Origin: Bartonella sp. 220B
GTDB taxonomy: Bacteria; Pseudomonadota; Alphaproteobacteria; Rhizobiales; Rhizobiaceae
Reading direction: 5' to 3'
Assembly (NCBI RefSeq): GCF_026930205.1
Contig: NZ_JANHOI010000001.1
Location: 310,001-374,000, forward strand
Length of the DNA stretch: 64,000 nt
Shown here one piece after another: positions 9,747 to 19,514 of the stretch (positions are counted from its first letter, which is position 1; each line of letters begins with the position of its first letter). Made by a program: the position numbers and the translations under genes. The notes under the pieces are model-generated. The model did no database searches. It saw only the letters and a list, made by a program, of their open reading frames with translations, and had not been told where the DNA came from.

Positions 9747-11750
9747 ATGAAAGCAGATAAAGCAGATGCTGTCCTCGTTTTGGAAAATATCGTGCGCAAA
9801 TTTCCCGCTGGGGAAACATTTGTCACTGTTTTGAAGGACATTAATCTCACCATTAAAAGCGGTGAAATGGTAGCGATTGTGGGCGCTTCCGGTTCAGGAA
9901 AATCCACATTGATGAATATTCTAGGCTGCCTTGATCGACCAAGTTCTGGTCGTTATTGGATTTCAGGAAAAGAAACAGCCTCTCTTTGTGCCGATGAATT
10001 GTCAGCTTTGCGGCGTAATCATTTTGGATTTATTTTCCAGCGTTATCATTTATTGAATGAATTGACAGCTTTGGGCAATGTTGAAATTCCAGCTATTTAT
10101 GCAGGCTGCCCTGTGGCAACAAGAAAACAACGCGCGCAAGATCTTTTAACACGTTTAGGGATGGGTGATCGGATAAATCATCGTCCAAATCAGCTTTCGG
10201 GTGGTCAGCAACAACGGGTTTCTATTGCGCGTGCTCTCATGAATAATGCAGAGGTTATTCTTGCCGATGAACCAACGGGTGCATTAGATAAACAAAGTGG
10301 ACAAGAAGTGTTGCGTATTTTGGATGAGCTTCATCAAGAAGGACGCACCATTATTATTGTAACCCATGACATGCAGGTGGCTGAAAGAGCAGATCGTATT
10401 ATTGAAATCAGTGATGGGGAAATTATTGCCGATCATGTGACAAAGAGTGCAAAAACAAAAGCGGTGGATGCAAAAACAAAAACGGGTAATCAGTATGGAG
10501 AAAAAAATCTCGAAGATAAACAACAGCTAGGTTTTTTGCGTTCTTTTTTCGAGCGTTTTCGTGAGGCATTTGTTATGGCTTTGTTAGCTATGAATTCCCA
10601 TAGGATGCGGACTTTTTTAACAATGCTTGGGGTGATTATTGGTATTGCTGCCATTATTGCGATGGTGGCTTTAGGAAATGGGACACGAGAAAAAATTCTA
10701 GAAAATTTTAAAAGTTTAGGATCTAATACACTAACAATTTTGCCGGGAAAAAGCTTTTCTGATCCACAAGCAGAGAAAATAACAAGCCTTGTTGAAGCGG
10801 ATGCAGAAGCGCTTTCTGGTTTGCCCTATGTTTCTGGTGTAACTCCTCAGATTTCAACAAGTGCAAAGGTGCATTTTGGTGCTGTTGAAGTCAATGCTGT
10901 CATTATGGGAGTGGGAGAACAGTTCTTTCAGACACAGGGACTCAAGGCTATTAAAGGGCAGTTGTTTGATCAGAAAAGTGTGCAAGATCGAGCGGTGGAT
11001 CTGGTGATTGAAAAAGAAGCATTGTCTGTTCTTTTTCCTCATAGCCATGAGAACCCCCTTGGGAAAGTGGTGCATGTGGGAAGAGTTCCGGCGCGTATTA
11101 TTGGTGTTGTGGATCCGCAAAATCAAGCAAATGGTGGTGTATCAAATACCATACAGGTTTATTTGCCCTATACAACTGTACAAACGCGTTTTCTTGGAAC
11201 AACGCAGGTTCGTGCCATTACAGTTAAGATTGATGATAATGTGGATGCACATTTGGCAGAGACCATGGTAAAGCGCTTTCTCACAATGCGGCATGGTGAA
11301 GAAGATTTTTTCATTAGAAATTCGGAATTCTTTCGTGAGCGCATCATGGAGAGTACACATATTTTAACACTGTTGGTTTCTTCCATTGCAGCGATTTCAC
11401 TGATTGTGGGGGGGATTGGGGTGATGAATATTATGCTGGTCACAGTTTCAGAGCGGATTAATGAAATTGGTGTGCGTATGGCTGTTGGGGCACGTCAGAG
11501 TGATATTTTACAGCAATTTTTAATTGAAGCGATTTTGGTTTGTGTCATTGGTGGTGGTTTAGGGATCTTGTTTGGATTCTCCATCGGTGGTTTGTTTTTG
11601 CTCTTTAAGGCGCCTATCCACCTGATTTATACGATTGATTCCATCATCCTCTCTCTTACTTTTTCAACCCTCATAGGGATATGTTTTGGCTTTTCACCAG
11701 CAAGGCAAGCTTCACGACTTGACCCTGTTGTTGCCCTCTCACGCGATTAA
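9747..11750 (+). CDS. macB: MacB-like ABC transporter, ATPase-permease fusion
   Basis: MacB-type transporters join an N-terminal nucleotide-binding domain to a four-helix permease with a large periplasmic domain and power tripartite efflux. Walker A GASGSGKST is near residue 46, the signature LSGGQQQR near 150, and Walker B VILADEPTGALD follows it. The first membrane helix lies near residues 280-305 (MRTFLTMLGVIIGIAAIIAM). The periplasmic domain follows, then three C-terminal helices with GGIGVMNIMLVTVSERINEIGVRMA. The length of about 667 residues is normal. It is the last gene of the efflux operon. A decayed stretch resembling its 11343-11415 region lies downstream at 12156. Confidence 0.94.
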   Translation: MKADKADAVLVLENIVRKFPAGETFVTVLKDINLTIKSGEMVAIVGASGSGKSTLMNILGCLDRPSSGRYWISGKETASLCADELSALRRNHFGFIFQRYHLLNELTALGNVEIPAIYAGCPVATRKQRAQDLLTRLGMGDRINHRPNQLSGGQQQRVSIARALMNNAEVILADEPTGALDKQSGQEVLRILDELHQEGRTIIIVTHDMQVAERADRIIEISDGEIIADHVTKSAKTKAVDAKTKTGNQYGEKNLEDKQQLGFLRSFFERFREAFVMALLAMNSHRMRTFLTMLGVIIGIAAIIAMVALGNGTREKILENFKSLGSNTLTILPGKSFSDPQAEKITSLVEADAEALSGLPYVSGVTPQISTSAKVHFGAVEVNAVIMGVGEQFFQTQGLKAIKGQLFDQKSVQDRAVDLVIEKEALSVLFPHSHENPLGKVVHVGRVPARIIGVVDPQNQANGGVSNTIQVYLPYTTVQTRFLGTTQVRAITVKIDDNVDAHLAETMVKRFLTMRHGEEDFFIRNSEFFRERIMESTHILTLLVSSIAAISLIVGGIGVMNIMLVTVSERINEIGVRMAVGARQSDILQQFLIEAILVCVIGGGLGILFGFSIGGLFLLFKAPIHLIYTIDSIILSLTFSTLIGICFGFSPARQASRLDPVVALSRD

Positions 11751-12796
11751 GTTGTATAAATGTGGGGATTATGTTTTTTTCACGCGTTTATACTGGGTCA
11801 ATATGTTTGTGAAAAGCGATATTGATAAGGAAAATAATGTTCGCACAAAATACCTAAACAGGATAGCGAGTGGTTGGGTGAAGTGTATAGTTTTTTGTTT
11901 CTTTTTGAGTGTGGTGATAAGAAGTACGCGGTTTGATTTTCACAAGGTTTCTAAGATTTTTGTTCTTTTTAACGGTGAATGCTTGTTATAGATTTTTTTA
12001 ATGAAAAAATTTTTGTTATGATATATTCGCTCAATAACTTTAGTAATTGAAATAACTCTATAAAAATTTCATTTGGCAAATCCTTTTAAGCATTGGTAAC
12101 ATATTTCTTCAATCCTTTGTTCTATTGTCTAAAGTTATGTATTTACGGGAAATGTATCATGGAGAGTACACATAACTTAATGCTTTCAGCGTTTTCAATT
12201 GTGCTGCTTACAGATTGTAGGTACTGTAAAGCGATAAGTTCCACTAGAAATTTATCATTTTTGAAAAATTTATATATTTTAAAATGATAGCTTATGTAAA
12301 ATGGTCTGGATGTACAAACAATACTATAGTTTTTTCATCGATGTTCAATAAATTTGATATGTGTGATAAGGAATCGAGTAGATTAACTCGTTGGATAAAT
12401 ATCCCTCTTTTCAGCAACTGAACGTGGAACGACCGTATCTTAATGTGGCGAGATGTCGTAAAAAAATTTATGCAAGAAACAATATTTGTGTTTCATGCAG
12501 TAGTTTTTTAATTTTTGAGAATCATATCTGTAATCAGATAATTGTGATTAATTGTTTTTTGGTTTTTCTCTGAGAAACTTTCACTTTGTCATTGTAAGCC
12601 GGTCATATCCTTCTTGGCACTTTTCAAAGTGTGAGTGTGACTGGATTTATCACTATTTTAGCAGCAAACATTTGCGAAGAGATGTTAATGAATTTATAAT
12701 CCACCATGATGTGGTCTCTGTGAATCCTGATGCACTCTTCGGGTATCTACTTAAAATAACTGTAGGTGAAAGAATATAATACTCGGAGCTGGTGGG
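11751..12796. other. Decayed spacer before the restriction-modification island
   Basis: About 1 kb lies between macB and the methyltransferase. Small open frames exist but none has recognisable similarity, a good start or codon pattern. One at 12552-12779 runs up to just before the methyltransferase and could be a worn-out gene of the island, but I cannot identify it. A macB-derived fragment lies at 12156-12228. Confidence 0.5.
12156..12228 (+). pseudogene. Decayed fragment resembling macB
   Basis: This stretch aligns with macB at 11343-11415. The first 19 bases are identical (ATCATGGAGAGTACACATA) and a further 50 or so match imperfectly and in order. It lies about 400 bases downstream of the macB stop in the same orientation. 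It cannot encode a protein. A chance match of the first 19 bases is unlikely but the divergent tail leaves some doubt. Confidence 0.5.
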
Positions 12797-13660
12797 ATGA
12801 GAAAAATAACAATTCAGAGAGATCTAATAGACGATTCTTCTGAAGATCTAGTGTTAACGTTTTTAGAAAAACAGAGAAAATTTATTGACAAGCCTATCAT
12901 AAGATCTCCTCTTCGTTATCCAGGTGGGAAAAGCCGTGCTGTTCCTATGATTATTAATAACTACATAAGGGAACAAAAGACTTTATGTTCTCCTTTTGTA
13001 GGGGGTGGTTCGATTGAACTCACTCTGGCAAAAAGAGGCACAAAAGTTTATGCTTATGATGCTTTTAAGCCGCTTGTTATCTTTTGGCAAATGCTCTTGA
13101 AAGATGCTTCAGTTCTTGCAGAAAAAGTTAGAGAATATGAAGATATGACTCCTACAATGTTCTATAATCTTCAAAAAACTTTTGGAAATATTAAAAATCA
13201 ATTAGAAATTGCTGCTGTTTTTTTCGCTCTCAATCGCTCCTCTTTTTCTGGAACAACACTTTCCGGTGGTATGTCTCCAGGGCATCCTAGATTCAATCAG
13301 CGTTCCATTGAACGACTTAGAGATTTTAAAATTGAAAACTTTACAGTGGAACACGTAGATTTTAAAGAAAGTATTCCTAAACACTTTAACGATTTTCTTT
13401 ATTGTGATCCTCCGTATCTGATTAATCAAAAGCTTTATGGTGAAAAAGGTGATAAACATAATTCTTTTGATCATCAAGCTCTTGCCGAACTTTTAAAAAA
13501 TCGTCAAGGATGGGTCTTATCCTATAATGATTGTGTAGAAGTGAGAGAACTTTATAAGGGACATACGATACTTAATCCTGAGTGGACATACGGTATGGGA
13601 AACAATAAAAAGTCAAATGAGCTTTTAATTTTGAGTCGGGATTTTTTGGGAATTGTATGA
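12797..13660 (+). CDS. D12-class DNA adenine N6-methyltransferase
   Basis: This is an N6-adenine DNA methyltransferase of the D12 (Dam/MboI) class. The AdoMet-binding start RSPLRYPGGKSRAVP is near residues 34-48, motif I reads PFVGGGSIEL near residue 65, and the catalytic motif IV YCDPPY lies near residue 203. The C-terminus has ELLILSRD. The 287-residue length fits the class and the frame is intact, so the enzyme is probably active. Its stop overlaps the start of the following broken endonuclease gene by four bases (ATGA), the coupling expected in a type II restriction-modification operon. The target sequence cannot be read from the protein. An orphan methylase with a regulatory role is an alternative present-day function. 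Confidence 0.9.
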   Translation: MRKITIQRDLIDDSSEDLVLTFLEKQRKFIDKPIIRSPLRYPGGKSRAVPMIINNYIREQKTLCSPFVGGGSIELTLAKRGTKVYAYDAFKPLVIFWQMLLKDASVLAEKVREYEDMTPTMFYNLQKTFGNIKNQLEIAAVFFALNRSSFSGTTLSGGMSPGHPRFNQRSIERLRDFKIENFTVEHVDFKESIPKHFNDFLYCDPPYLINQKLYGEKGDKHNSFDHQALAELLKNRQGWVLSYNDCVEVRELYKGHTILNPEWTYGMGNNKKSNELLILSRDFLGIV

Positions 13661-14550
13661 ATCAGGTAGAAAATGGGAAAGCTTTTGAATATGCTTTAGC
13701 TATGGGTTTTAAAAAGGTAACAAAGCTCCTATAAAGTTTAATTCGTCCTTTCAGATAGCAGAATCTTTTTATAATTTACTTCATGATAGTAAAAAAGGCT
13801 TTTGAATCTTGCTTCTATAGAAGCTGCTGTTTTCTTACAGTTACATGATAAGAATATTAAAAATACTAAAGCTATTATCCTTCAAGAAGATTCTGTTGGT
13901 ATTAAAGGAGATGTCCGTGATATTATTTTGGAAATTCCTGAAAATCTTGTTGGTATTTCTGCAAAACATAATCATAGTGCTATAAAGCATCCTCGCCTTT
14001 CCAATAAAATAGATTTTGGTAAAGAATGGACAGGATATCCTTGTAATAGTCTTTATTTCAATGAAATAAAACCCATTTTGATTATTTAGTAGAGCTTAGA
14101 AATAAGAAAATGCTTTTTAGAGATATAAATAATAAAGAGAATAGGATTTACCTTCCAATCTTAGAAGCTTTTTCTAAAGAACTTCAAAGACTTTGTTTCA
14201 ATTATCAAGATAAATTTGTGAAATCATTGTTTCAGTATATTATAGGTTATTATGATTTTTATAAAGTTATAATAGATACAAAATTTAAACAAAAACAAGT
14301 TATTATTTAGTCTTTTAATTTGAATGGTACTTTAGGATATGGTCGTAAATGAGGAATCCCAAGCAAAATTTTATCTGTAGCAATAAAACAGGAAAGTAAA
14401 AACAAACTTATTATAATTTTTGCAGATGGGTGGAGCATTTCTTTTAGAATTCATAGCGCATCCAATAAGGTGGAGGCTTCATTAAAATTTGACATTCAAT
14501 TTGTAGGATTGTCTTCTCAGGTAATGAGTCACCAAATTCCAGTTGTCTAG
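13657..14550 (+). pseudogene. Broken HaeIII-family restriction endonuclease
   Basis: The pieces of one ancestral protein can be read in order across shifting frames. They are MNQVENGKAFEYAL from 13657, the segment IAESFYNLLHDSKKGF, then a long piece at 13802-14089 with GDVRDIILEIPENL, VGISAKHNHSAIKHPRLSN and KIDFGKEW, then 14110-14310 with MLFRDINNKENRIYLPILEAF and IIGYYDFYKVI, and finally a tail with WSISFRIHSASNKVEASLKF ending at 14550. From memory these blocks match the HaeIII endonuclease family. At least three frameshifts and several stops interrupt it; the one near 14080 looks like a lost T in a T-run. It overlaps the methyltransferase stop by four bases. It can no longer make active enzyme. 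Confidence 0.82.
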
Positions 14551-14775
14551 TTACTTCTATAATTTCTAATTTTTACATAAAACCAGGTTTCGGGAAGGAA
14601 TTTTATCTCAAAAAGGTGTTATCGATAGTCAAAGTAGAGTGGATTTCAAAAATCGAAATGTTAAGCGGTTAGTGTTATATAAATGTTCATCATGTTTATC
14701 ATCTAATACTATATGAATATATTTTACGAAATGAAGAGCTGGTTGAAAAATTTTAAGAAAATCAGTGCACAAAGT

Positions 14776-15453
14776 TTAGAATACGGTTCTTATGTATACT
14801 TGAATTGTTTTGATGTATTGAAATATAAGAATGCGTATTTGATTGATCTGTTGTATTGTGCTTTCATTGCTGTTCTTTTTAACGGGATAAGCAATGAAAT
14901 TGACCTCAGGCATTAAATATTGAAGTTCACGCAAAGAGCGCCACATGTGGTAGTCATGGGTGACAATATAAAGTGTTTGATAGTGGTGTTTTTTAATCCA
15001 AGCTGCGCTTTCTTTGGCGTTTCCTGTTGTGTTCGTTGCTTTATGTCCAAGGTCAACGCAACAGGAAAAAAGTTGGGGAGTCATATGTGTGCTGTGTATC
15101 AAACTCTTGAGGTTGGTTGTTGTGTTTACTCCACTGATCAAAAGCCGTGAACCAAGCCCTTTTTTGAGGAGGTTTAGTCCTGCTTCTATTCGGTTTTCTC
15201 CTCCTGTCAGAACGATAATTGCATCTGCTTTCGGCAAAGGATTTGGGGGTTGAAGCCGTTCGGTTTGCTCAGAAAAAATTATAAAACCAATACAAAAGAG
15301 GAGAACGGTTATTAAAAGAGAAAGTGCTGTTGGTGGAAAATAACGAAACAAGCAGCGTAGAGACCATAGATTGCTTCTTCTACTATGTTTTTGAACAGAA
15401 TGCTCTGGATTGCATTGTATGAGTGATTTGGAATCGTACAGGTTTTGGGTCAT
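14776..15453 (-). CDS. YdcF-like DUF218 family membrane protein
   Basis: This is a protein of the DUF218/YdcF (SanA-like) family, whose members are membrane-anchored and linked to envelope homeostasis, although their chemistry is poorly known. A membrane helix covers about residues 38-58 (TALSLLITVLLFCIGFIIF). The DUF218 domain then begins with ADAIIVLTGGENRIEAGLNL and continues with LLISGVN, GHKATNTTGNAKESAAW and IVTHDYHMWRS. The length of 225 residues is usual. It follows ftsX by three bases and is probably cotranscribed with ftsEX, an arrangement found in related alphaproteobacteria. The decayed restriction-modification genes abut its 3' end. Confidence 0.85.
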   Translation of the reverse strand: MTQNLYDSKSLIQCNPEHSVQKHSRRSNLWSLRCLFRYFPPTALSLLITVLLFCIGFIIFSEQTERLQPPNPLPKADAIIVLTGGENRIEAGLNLLKKGLGSRLLISGVNTTTNLKSLIHSTHMTPQLFSCCVDLGHKATNTTGNAKESAAWIKKHHYQTLYIVTHDYHMWRSLRELQYLMPEVNFIAYPVKKNSNESTIQQINQIRILIFQYIKTIQVYIRTVF

Positions 15454-15456
15454 AAA

Positions 15457-16410
15457 TTAAAATAAGCCGTTTTCGCATTGATCAATTTTTTTCAGTTGTG
15501 CTAAAATAGTTATACGGTTTGTAAGCATGGTGAGAAGAGAAACAAAAAAAATAAGACCAATGATTTTTCCATAAGGGATGGAATTTATGGAAAGATGTCC
15601 AAACATAGCGGTGATTTGGCTGATTTCTACTCTCCCTAGGTTATAGTTTGTCCAAACGATAAAAGCAGCAAACAGAAATATGCTTGTGACACCACCATAG
15701 AACGCACCACGCAGTGCAGTTTTAAAAAAATGCCAATCAAATTGTCGTGCAATAAAAAACGTTTCAGTGCCAAGAAAGTATAAGACATTGATAATATGCG
15801 CGTTCTCTGCCAATGCATTGCGTGTGGAAAAAATAACTGTGAGTATCAGTGAGCTTAAAACCAACATTAAAATTGAAAAACCAATGAAAACAGTCGTGTG
15901 TGCCATTGTTGTAAAACGGTCTACCCAAATGCGATGATCATCAAATTGTCCTCCTGGAATTTGTGTTTTGATGGCGTGACTTATGGCACGAAAGTCAATT
16001 TCTTCTTTTTCGTTTAATGTTACGATGATAAGGCGGGGAAGAGGCAGTTCATTTAAACTTAAACCTGTCCCAAGCCATGGCTCAAGAAGTTTTTCAGTCG
16101 CTGTTTGATCAACAATTTTGGCGTCTTGTACACCATGAAATGTTTTAACAAGTTTCACTGCGTCATAAAGAGCTTTTTCGATATCAACATTTTCAATAGG
16201 GCGTATTTGAATCGTTGCTTCATAGCTAATTTGGTTGCTCCAACTTTTAGCAGCACGTTGTACTAGATCAACTCCGATTAATGTAAGGCTCGAGAGAAAG
16301 GTCATAATAGCAATCACTGCGACCAGTGCTCGACCAGAAATGTTGCCGCTTGGAATAATTGGAGTTGTATTTTTTTTATTGCTTGTAAAAATGGAAAAAG
16401 ACTTATTCAT
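15457..16410 (-). CDS. ftsX: Cell-division permease FtsX
   Basis: FtsX is the membrane partner of FtsE; the pair controls peptidoglycan hydrolases at the division septum. The protein shows an N-terminal helix around residues 28-50 (ALVAVIAIMTFLSSLTLIGV), a periplasmic region to about residue 165, and three more helices (TVFIGFSILMLVLSSLIL, the GAFYGGVTSIFLFAAF stretch and GKIIGLIFFVSLLTML). The 317-residue length is normal for alphaproteobacteria. It overlaps ftsE by eight bases and is followed three bases later by the YdcF-like gene. No key feature is missing. Confidence 0.93.
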   Translation of the reverse strand: MNKSFSIFTSNKKNTTPIIPSGNISGRALVAVIAIMTFLSSLTLIGVDLVQRAAKSWSNQISYEATIQIRPIENVDIEKALYDAVKLVKTFHGVQDAKIVDQTATEKLLEPWLGTGLSLNELPLPRLIIVTLNEKEEIDFRAISHAIKTQIPGGQFDDHRIWVDRFTTMAHTTVFIGFSILMLVLSSLILTVIFSTRNALAENAHIINVLYFLGTETFFIARQFDWHFFKTALRGAFYGGVTSIFLFAAFIVWTNYNLGRVEISQITAMFGHLSINSIPYGKIIGLIFFVSLLTMLTNRITILAQLKKIDQCENGLF

Positions 16411-17062
16411 GAATTGTCATCCGTCCATTATGGAGCAGCATACGCCGTGCTGCGACCTGTTCCATCAGTGCGATATCATGAGTGGCAATGATGACAGCTG
16501 TTCCAAAACGATTTAATTCAATAAACAAGCGGAGCAGACGTTTTGCTAAAGGGGGATCAACATTTCCTGTTGGTTCATCCGCTAAAAGAATTTCAGGTTG
16601 GTCAATGAGCGCGCGGGCAATTGCCACCCTTTGTTTTTCTCCACCAGAAAGAACGGGGGGTAAAACATGAATATGATCTCCAAGACCTACCCAACAAAGA
16701 AGGTCTTCTACTTCACTGCGATAGGTTGCTTCTTCTTGTCCCTTAATGCGTAAAGGTAAAGAGACATTTTCATAAGTTGTCATGTGATCAAGCAGACGAA
16801 AGTCTTGAAAAACGACGCCGATACGTTGTCGCAGTGCTGGGAGCTCTTGTCGTTTGAGTAATGCAGTATCGTTGCCAAACAGATCAATATGGCCGCGAGT
16901 TGGTTTGAGTGCTAAAAACATCAGGCGCATCAATGATGTTTTCCCCGCTCCAGAGGCACCAGTGAGAAATTGAAATGATCCAGCAGGAATATGAAAGCTA
17001 ATATCACGAAGGACCTCAGGTCCCATTCCGTAGCGCAGACCAACATTTTCAAAATGAATCAC
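16403..17062 (-). CDS. ftsE: Cell-division ATPase FtsE
   Basis: FtsE is the cytoplasmic ATPase of the FtsEX complex. Walker A GASGAGKT lies near residue 35, the Q-loop VFQDFRLL near 86, the signature LSGGEKQR near 138 and Walker B ILLADEPTG near 158, followed by the switch His in IIATHD. The frame starts with GTG at 17062 and the 219-residue length is standard. It overlaps ftsX by eight bases, so the two are translationally coupled. Confidence 0.95.
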   Translation of the reverse strand: MIHFENVGLRYGMGPEVLRDISFHIPAGSFQFLTGASGAGKTSLMRLMFLALKPTRGHIDLFGNDTALLKRQELPALRQRIGVVFQDFRLLDHMTTYENVSLPLRIKGQEEATYRSEVEDLLCWVGLGDHIHVLPPVLSGGEKQRVAIARALIDQPEILLADEPTGNVDPPLAKRLLRLFIELNRFGTAVIIATHDIALMEQVAARRMLLHNGRMTIHE

Positions 17063-17555
17063 TTTTCGTTACCACTTCGTTGTTATAGTGCATCATTCTA
17101 AGAATTTTTTCGTTCATTGTTTTAGGTTCTTGATCGTTCTTATATGATATTGTTTTTAATATTTTCTTCTACCTTTTTTCATTTTTTATTGAAAACATTG
17201 TTTGTAAGAATATAATTCCTTAATATCTTTTCTTGAATTTCCTCTTTGTTTACGATTTTAACAGGAATTCCAAGGTGTTGCTAGCAGAAACATAAAAGAA
17301 AACAGGCTCGTCTTTATTCAGAAGTCGTCTTTTCTGTTTGATAGTTGCATGGTTGCTTTGTTTCTCTCTTCTAGATTTTCTTAAAATTGATACTCTTTAG
17401 AATGTTTTTTCAATCTGTTTGCGTTGGCATTGAGAAAGAATGTTTGTTTTTAGAGCGTTTGAATGGTTCCATTGGATGTTTTTTCTTGATTGGTGACTTT
17501 AGAATGTCGAGCGCATTTTAGCAGGAAAGCTAAAGTCACCATTCTTGATTTGATG
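17063..17555. other. Spacer between acs and ftsE
   Basis: The spacer is AT-rich and holds no plausible gene. It should contain the ftsE promoter and the end of the acs transcript. The one clear structure is the inverted repeat with flanking direct repeats at 17483-17550, listed separately. Confidence 0.5.
17483..17550. repeat. Inverted repeat bounded by 9-bp direct repeats
   Basis: TGGTGACTTTAG (17491-17502) and CTAAAGTCACCA (17530-17541) are perfect 12-bp inverted repeats around a 27-base core. TTCTTGATT occurs directly on both sides (17483-17491 and 17542-17550). This is the outline of a tiny non-autonomous transposon-like element with a target duplication. The hairpin lies 15 bases past the acs stop, so it may act as the end of that transcript, but no T-run follows on either strand. 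Confidence 0.55.
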
Positions 17556-19514
17556 TTAAATTGCGGACTCTCTATTTTGCCGGTTGGCAATCAGATCTTC
17601 AACCACTTGTGGTTCAGCAAGGGTTGAAATATCTCCTAAATTATCAAGATTGTTTTCGGCAATTTTTCGCAAAATACGTCTCATAATTTTCCCCGAACGT
17701 GTTTTTGGCAATTGAGGAGCAAATTGAACTTTATCCAAAATGGCAATGGAGCCAATTTCCTTTCTGACATGCCGAATAAGGTCTTTTTGCAACTCTTCAC
17801 TTGGGGTTTTGCCTTCCATTAAGGTGACAAAACTGTAAATGCCTTGTCCTTTAATGGGATGAGGATAACCAACAATCGCAGCTTCTGAAACCGCCGGGTG
17901 AGAAACAAGCGCTGATTCAATTTCGGCTGTTCCTAGCCTATGTCCAGAGATATTGAGAATATCATCAACACGTCCTGTAATCCAATAATAGTCATCGCTA
18001 TCGCGCCTACAGCCATCGCCTGTAAAATATTTGCCTTTGTATGTGGAAAAATAGGTTGCAATGAAACGTTCATGATCATTGTAGAGAGTACGCATTTGAC
18101 CTGGCCATGAGTCAATAATACAGAGATTGCCTTCTTCTTCACCTTCCAAAACATTTCCTTGCTCGTCGACAATTTGAAGTTGAACACCAAAGAACGGTCG
18201 TGTTGCCGAGCCCGCTTTGAGTGGTATTGCACCAGGTAAGGGGGTGATCATATGCCCTCCTGTTTCCGTTTGCCACCATGTATCGAGAATGGGACAGCGG
18301 TCATCTCCGACTGTATGGTAAAACCATTCCCATGCTTCTGGATTAATCGGTTCACCTACCGTTCCTAAAAGGCGCAAAGATGTCCTTTTCGAGCGTTCAA
18401 CGAAGGAATTTCCTGCCCCCATTAGTGCACGAATAGCTGTTGGTGCGGTGTAGAGTGTGTTTACTTTATGTTTATCGACAATTTCCCAAAATCTGCCTTT
18501 GTCTGGAAAGGTCGGTGTTCCTTCAAACATTAAAGTTGTTGCACCATTGCACAAAGGTCCATAAATTAAATAAGAATGTCCTGTAATCCAGCCAATATCG
18601 GCAGTGCTCCAGTAAATTTCATCAGGATGATAATCAAAAACATATTGATGTGTCATCGAGACATAAACAAGATAGCCTGCAGTTGTATGCAACACACCTT
18701 TTGGTTTTCCTGTTGAACCGGAGGTGTAAAGAATGAAAAGTGGGTCTTCAGCGTTCATGTGTTCGGCTGGACAATCTGTCTTGGCATGGGAGACTTCTTC
18801 ATGATACCAGAAATCACGCCCTTCTACCCAATGAATGGGTTTGCTGGTGCGCCGGATAACCATCACTTGATTGACATGCACATGATCGCGTGCTGCAATC
18901 TCAATGGCATGATCAACATTGTCTTTTAAGTTAATCTGTTTTCCTCCACGCAAGCCTTGATCCGCGGTAATGATGAAAGTCGATTCACAGTCAACAAGAC
19001 GCCCTGCTATTGCTTCAGCAGAAAAACCAGCAAAAATAACCGAATGAATAGCACCAATGCGGGCGCAAGCAAGCATGGCGTAAGCTGCTTCGGGAATCAT
19101 CGGTAAGTAAATAGTCACCTTGTCGCCTTTTTTAACACCATGATCTTTCAAAATATTGGCAAAGCGACAGACATGTTGATAAAGTTCGTTATAGGTTATT
19201 TTTTTATCATGATAAGGGTTATCTCCTTCCCAAATCAGTGCGATTTTTTCACCATGTTTTTTTAAATGGCGGTCAATGCAGTTATAGGCAACATTTGTTA
19301 TCCCATCTTCGTACCAGCGAATGGTGACATCATCGTTAAAAGAAGTATTTTTTACTTTTGTATAAGGTTTAAACCATTCAATACGTTGACCATGTTTTGC
19401 CCAGAAGCTTTCTGGATCATTGATACTTTCTCGATACCATTGTTGATAGGTCTCTTCATCAATCAGAGCATTTTTTTTAATACTCTCTTGTATTGGATAA
19501 ATTGTTTCAGTCAT
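17556..19514 (-). CDS. acs: Acetyl-CoA synthetase
   Basis: Acs activates acetate to acetyl-AMP and then acetyl-CoA, allowing acetate scavenging. The adenylate-forming core shows [12 protein letters not shown] near residue 260 and the [10 protein letters not shown] motif that contacts acetate and AMP. In the C-terminal domain [18 protein letters not shown] is the hinge. The catalytic, acetylation-sensitive Lys is in [12 protein letters not shown] near residue 607. The 652-residue length matches the family. The ATG at 19514 follows a good GAGGGGAC ribosome-binding site. It stands alone. Confidence 0.97.
   Translation of the reverse strand: MTETIYPIQESIKKNALIDEETYQQWYRESINDPESFWAKHGQRIEWFKPYTKVKNTSFNDDVTIRWYEDGITNVAYNCIDRHLKKHGEKIALIWEGDNPYHDKKITYNELYQHVCRFANILKDHGVKKGDKVTIYLPMIPEAAYAMLACARIGAIHSVIFAGFSAEAIAGRLVDCESTFIITADQGLRGGKQINLKDNVDHAIEIAARDHVHVNQVMVIRRTSKPIHWVEGRDFWYHEEVSHAKTDCPAEHMNAEDPLFILYTSGSTGKPKGVLHTTAGYLVYVSMTHQYVFDYHPDEIYWSTADIGWITGHSYLIYGPLCNGATTLMFEGTPTFPDKGRFWEIVDKHKVNTLYTAPTAIRALMGAGNSFVERSKRTSLRLLGTVGEPINPEAWEWFYHTVGDDRCPILDTWWQTETGGHMITPLPGAIPLKAGSATRPFFGVQLQIVDEQGNVLEGEEEGNLCIIDSWPGQMRTLYNDHERFIATYFSTYKGKYFTGDGCRRDSDDYYWITGRVDDILNISGHRLGTAEIESALVSHPAVSEAAIVGYPHPIKGQGIYSFVTLMEGKTPSEELQKDLIRHVRKEIGSIAILDKVQFAPQLPKTRSGKIMRRILRKIAENNLDNLGDISTLAEPQVVEDLIANRQNRESAI

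Noticed and set aside
12552-12779. 75-codon frame just before the methyltransferase, as a possible restriction-modification controller
   Set aside because: No helix-turn-helix pattern of C-proteins is visible and it begins within low-complexity AT-rich sequence.
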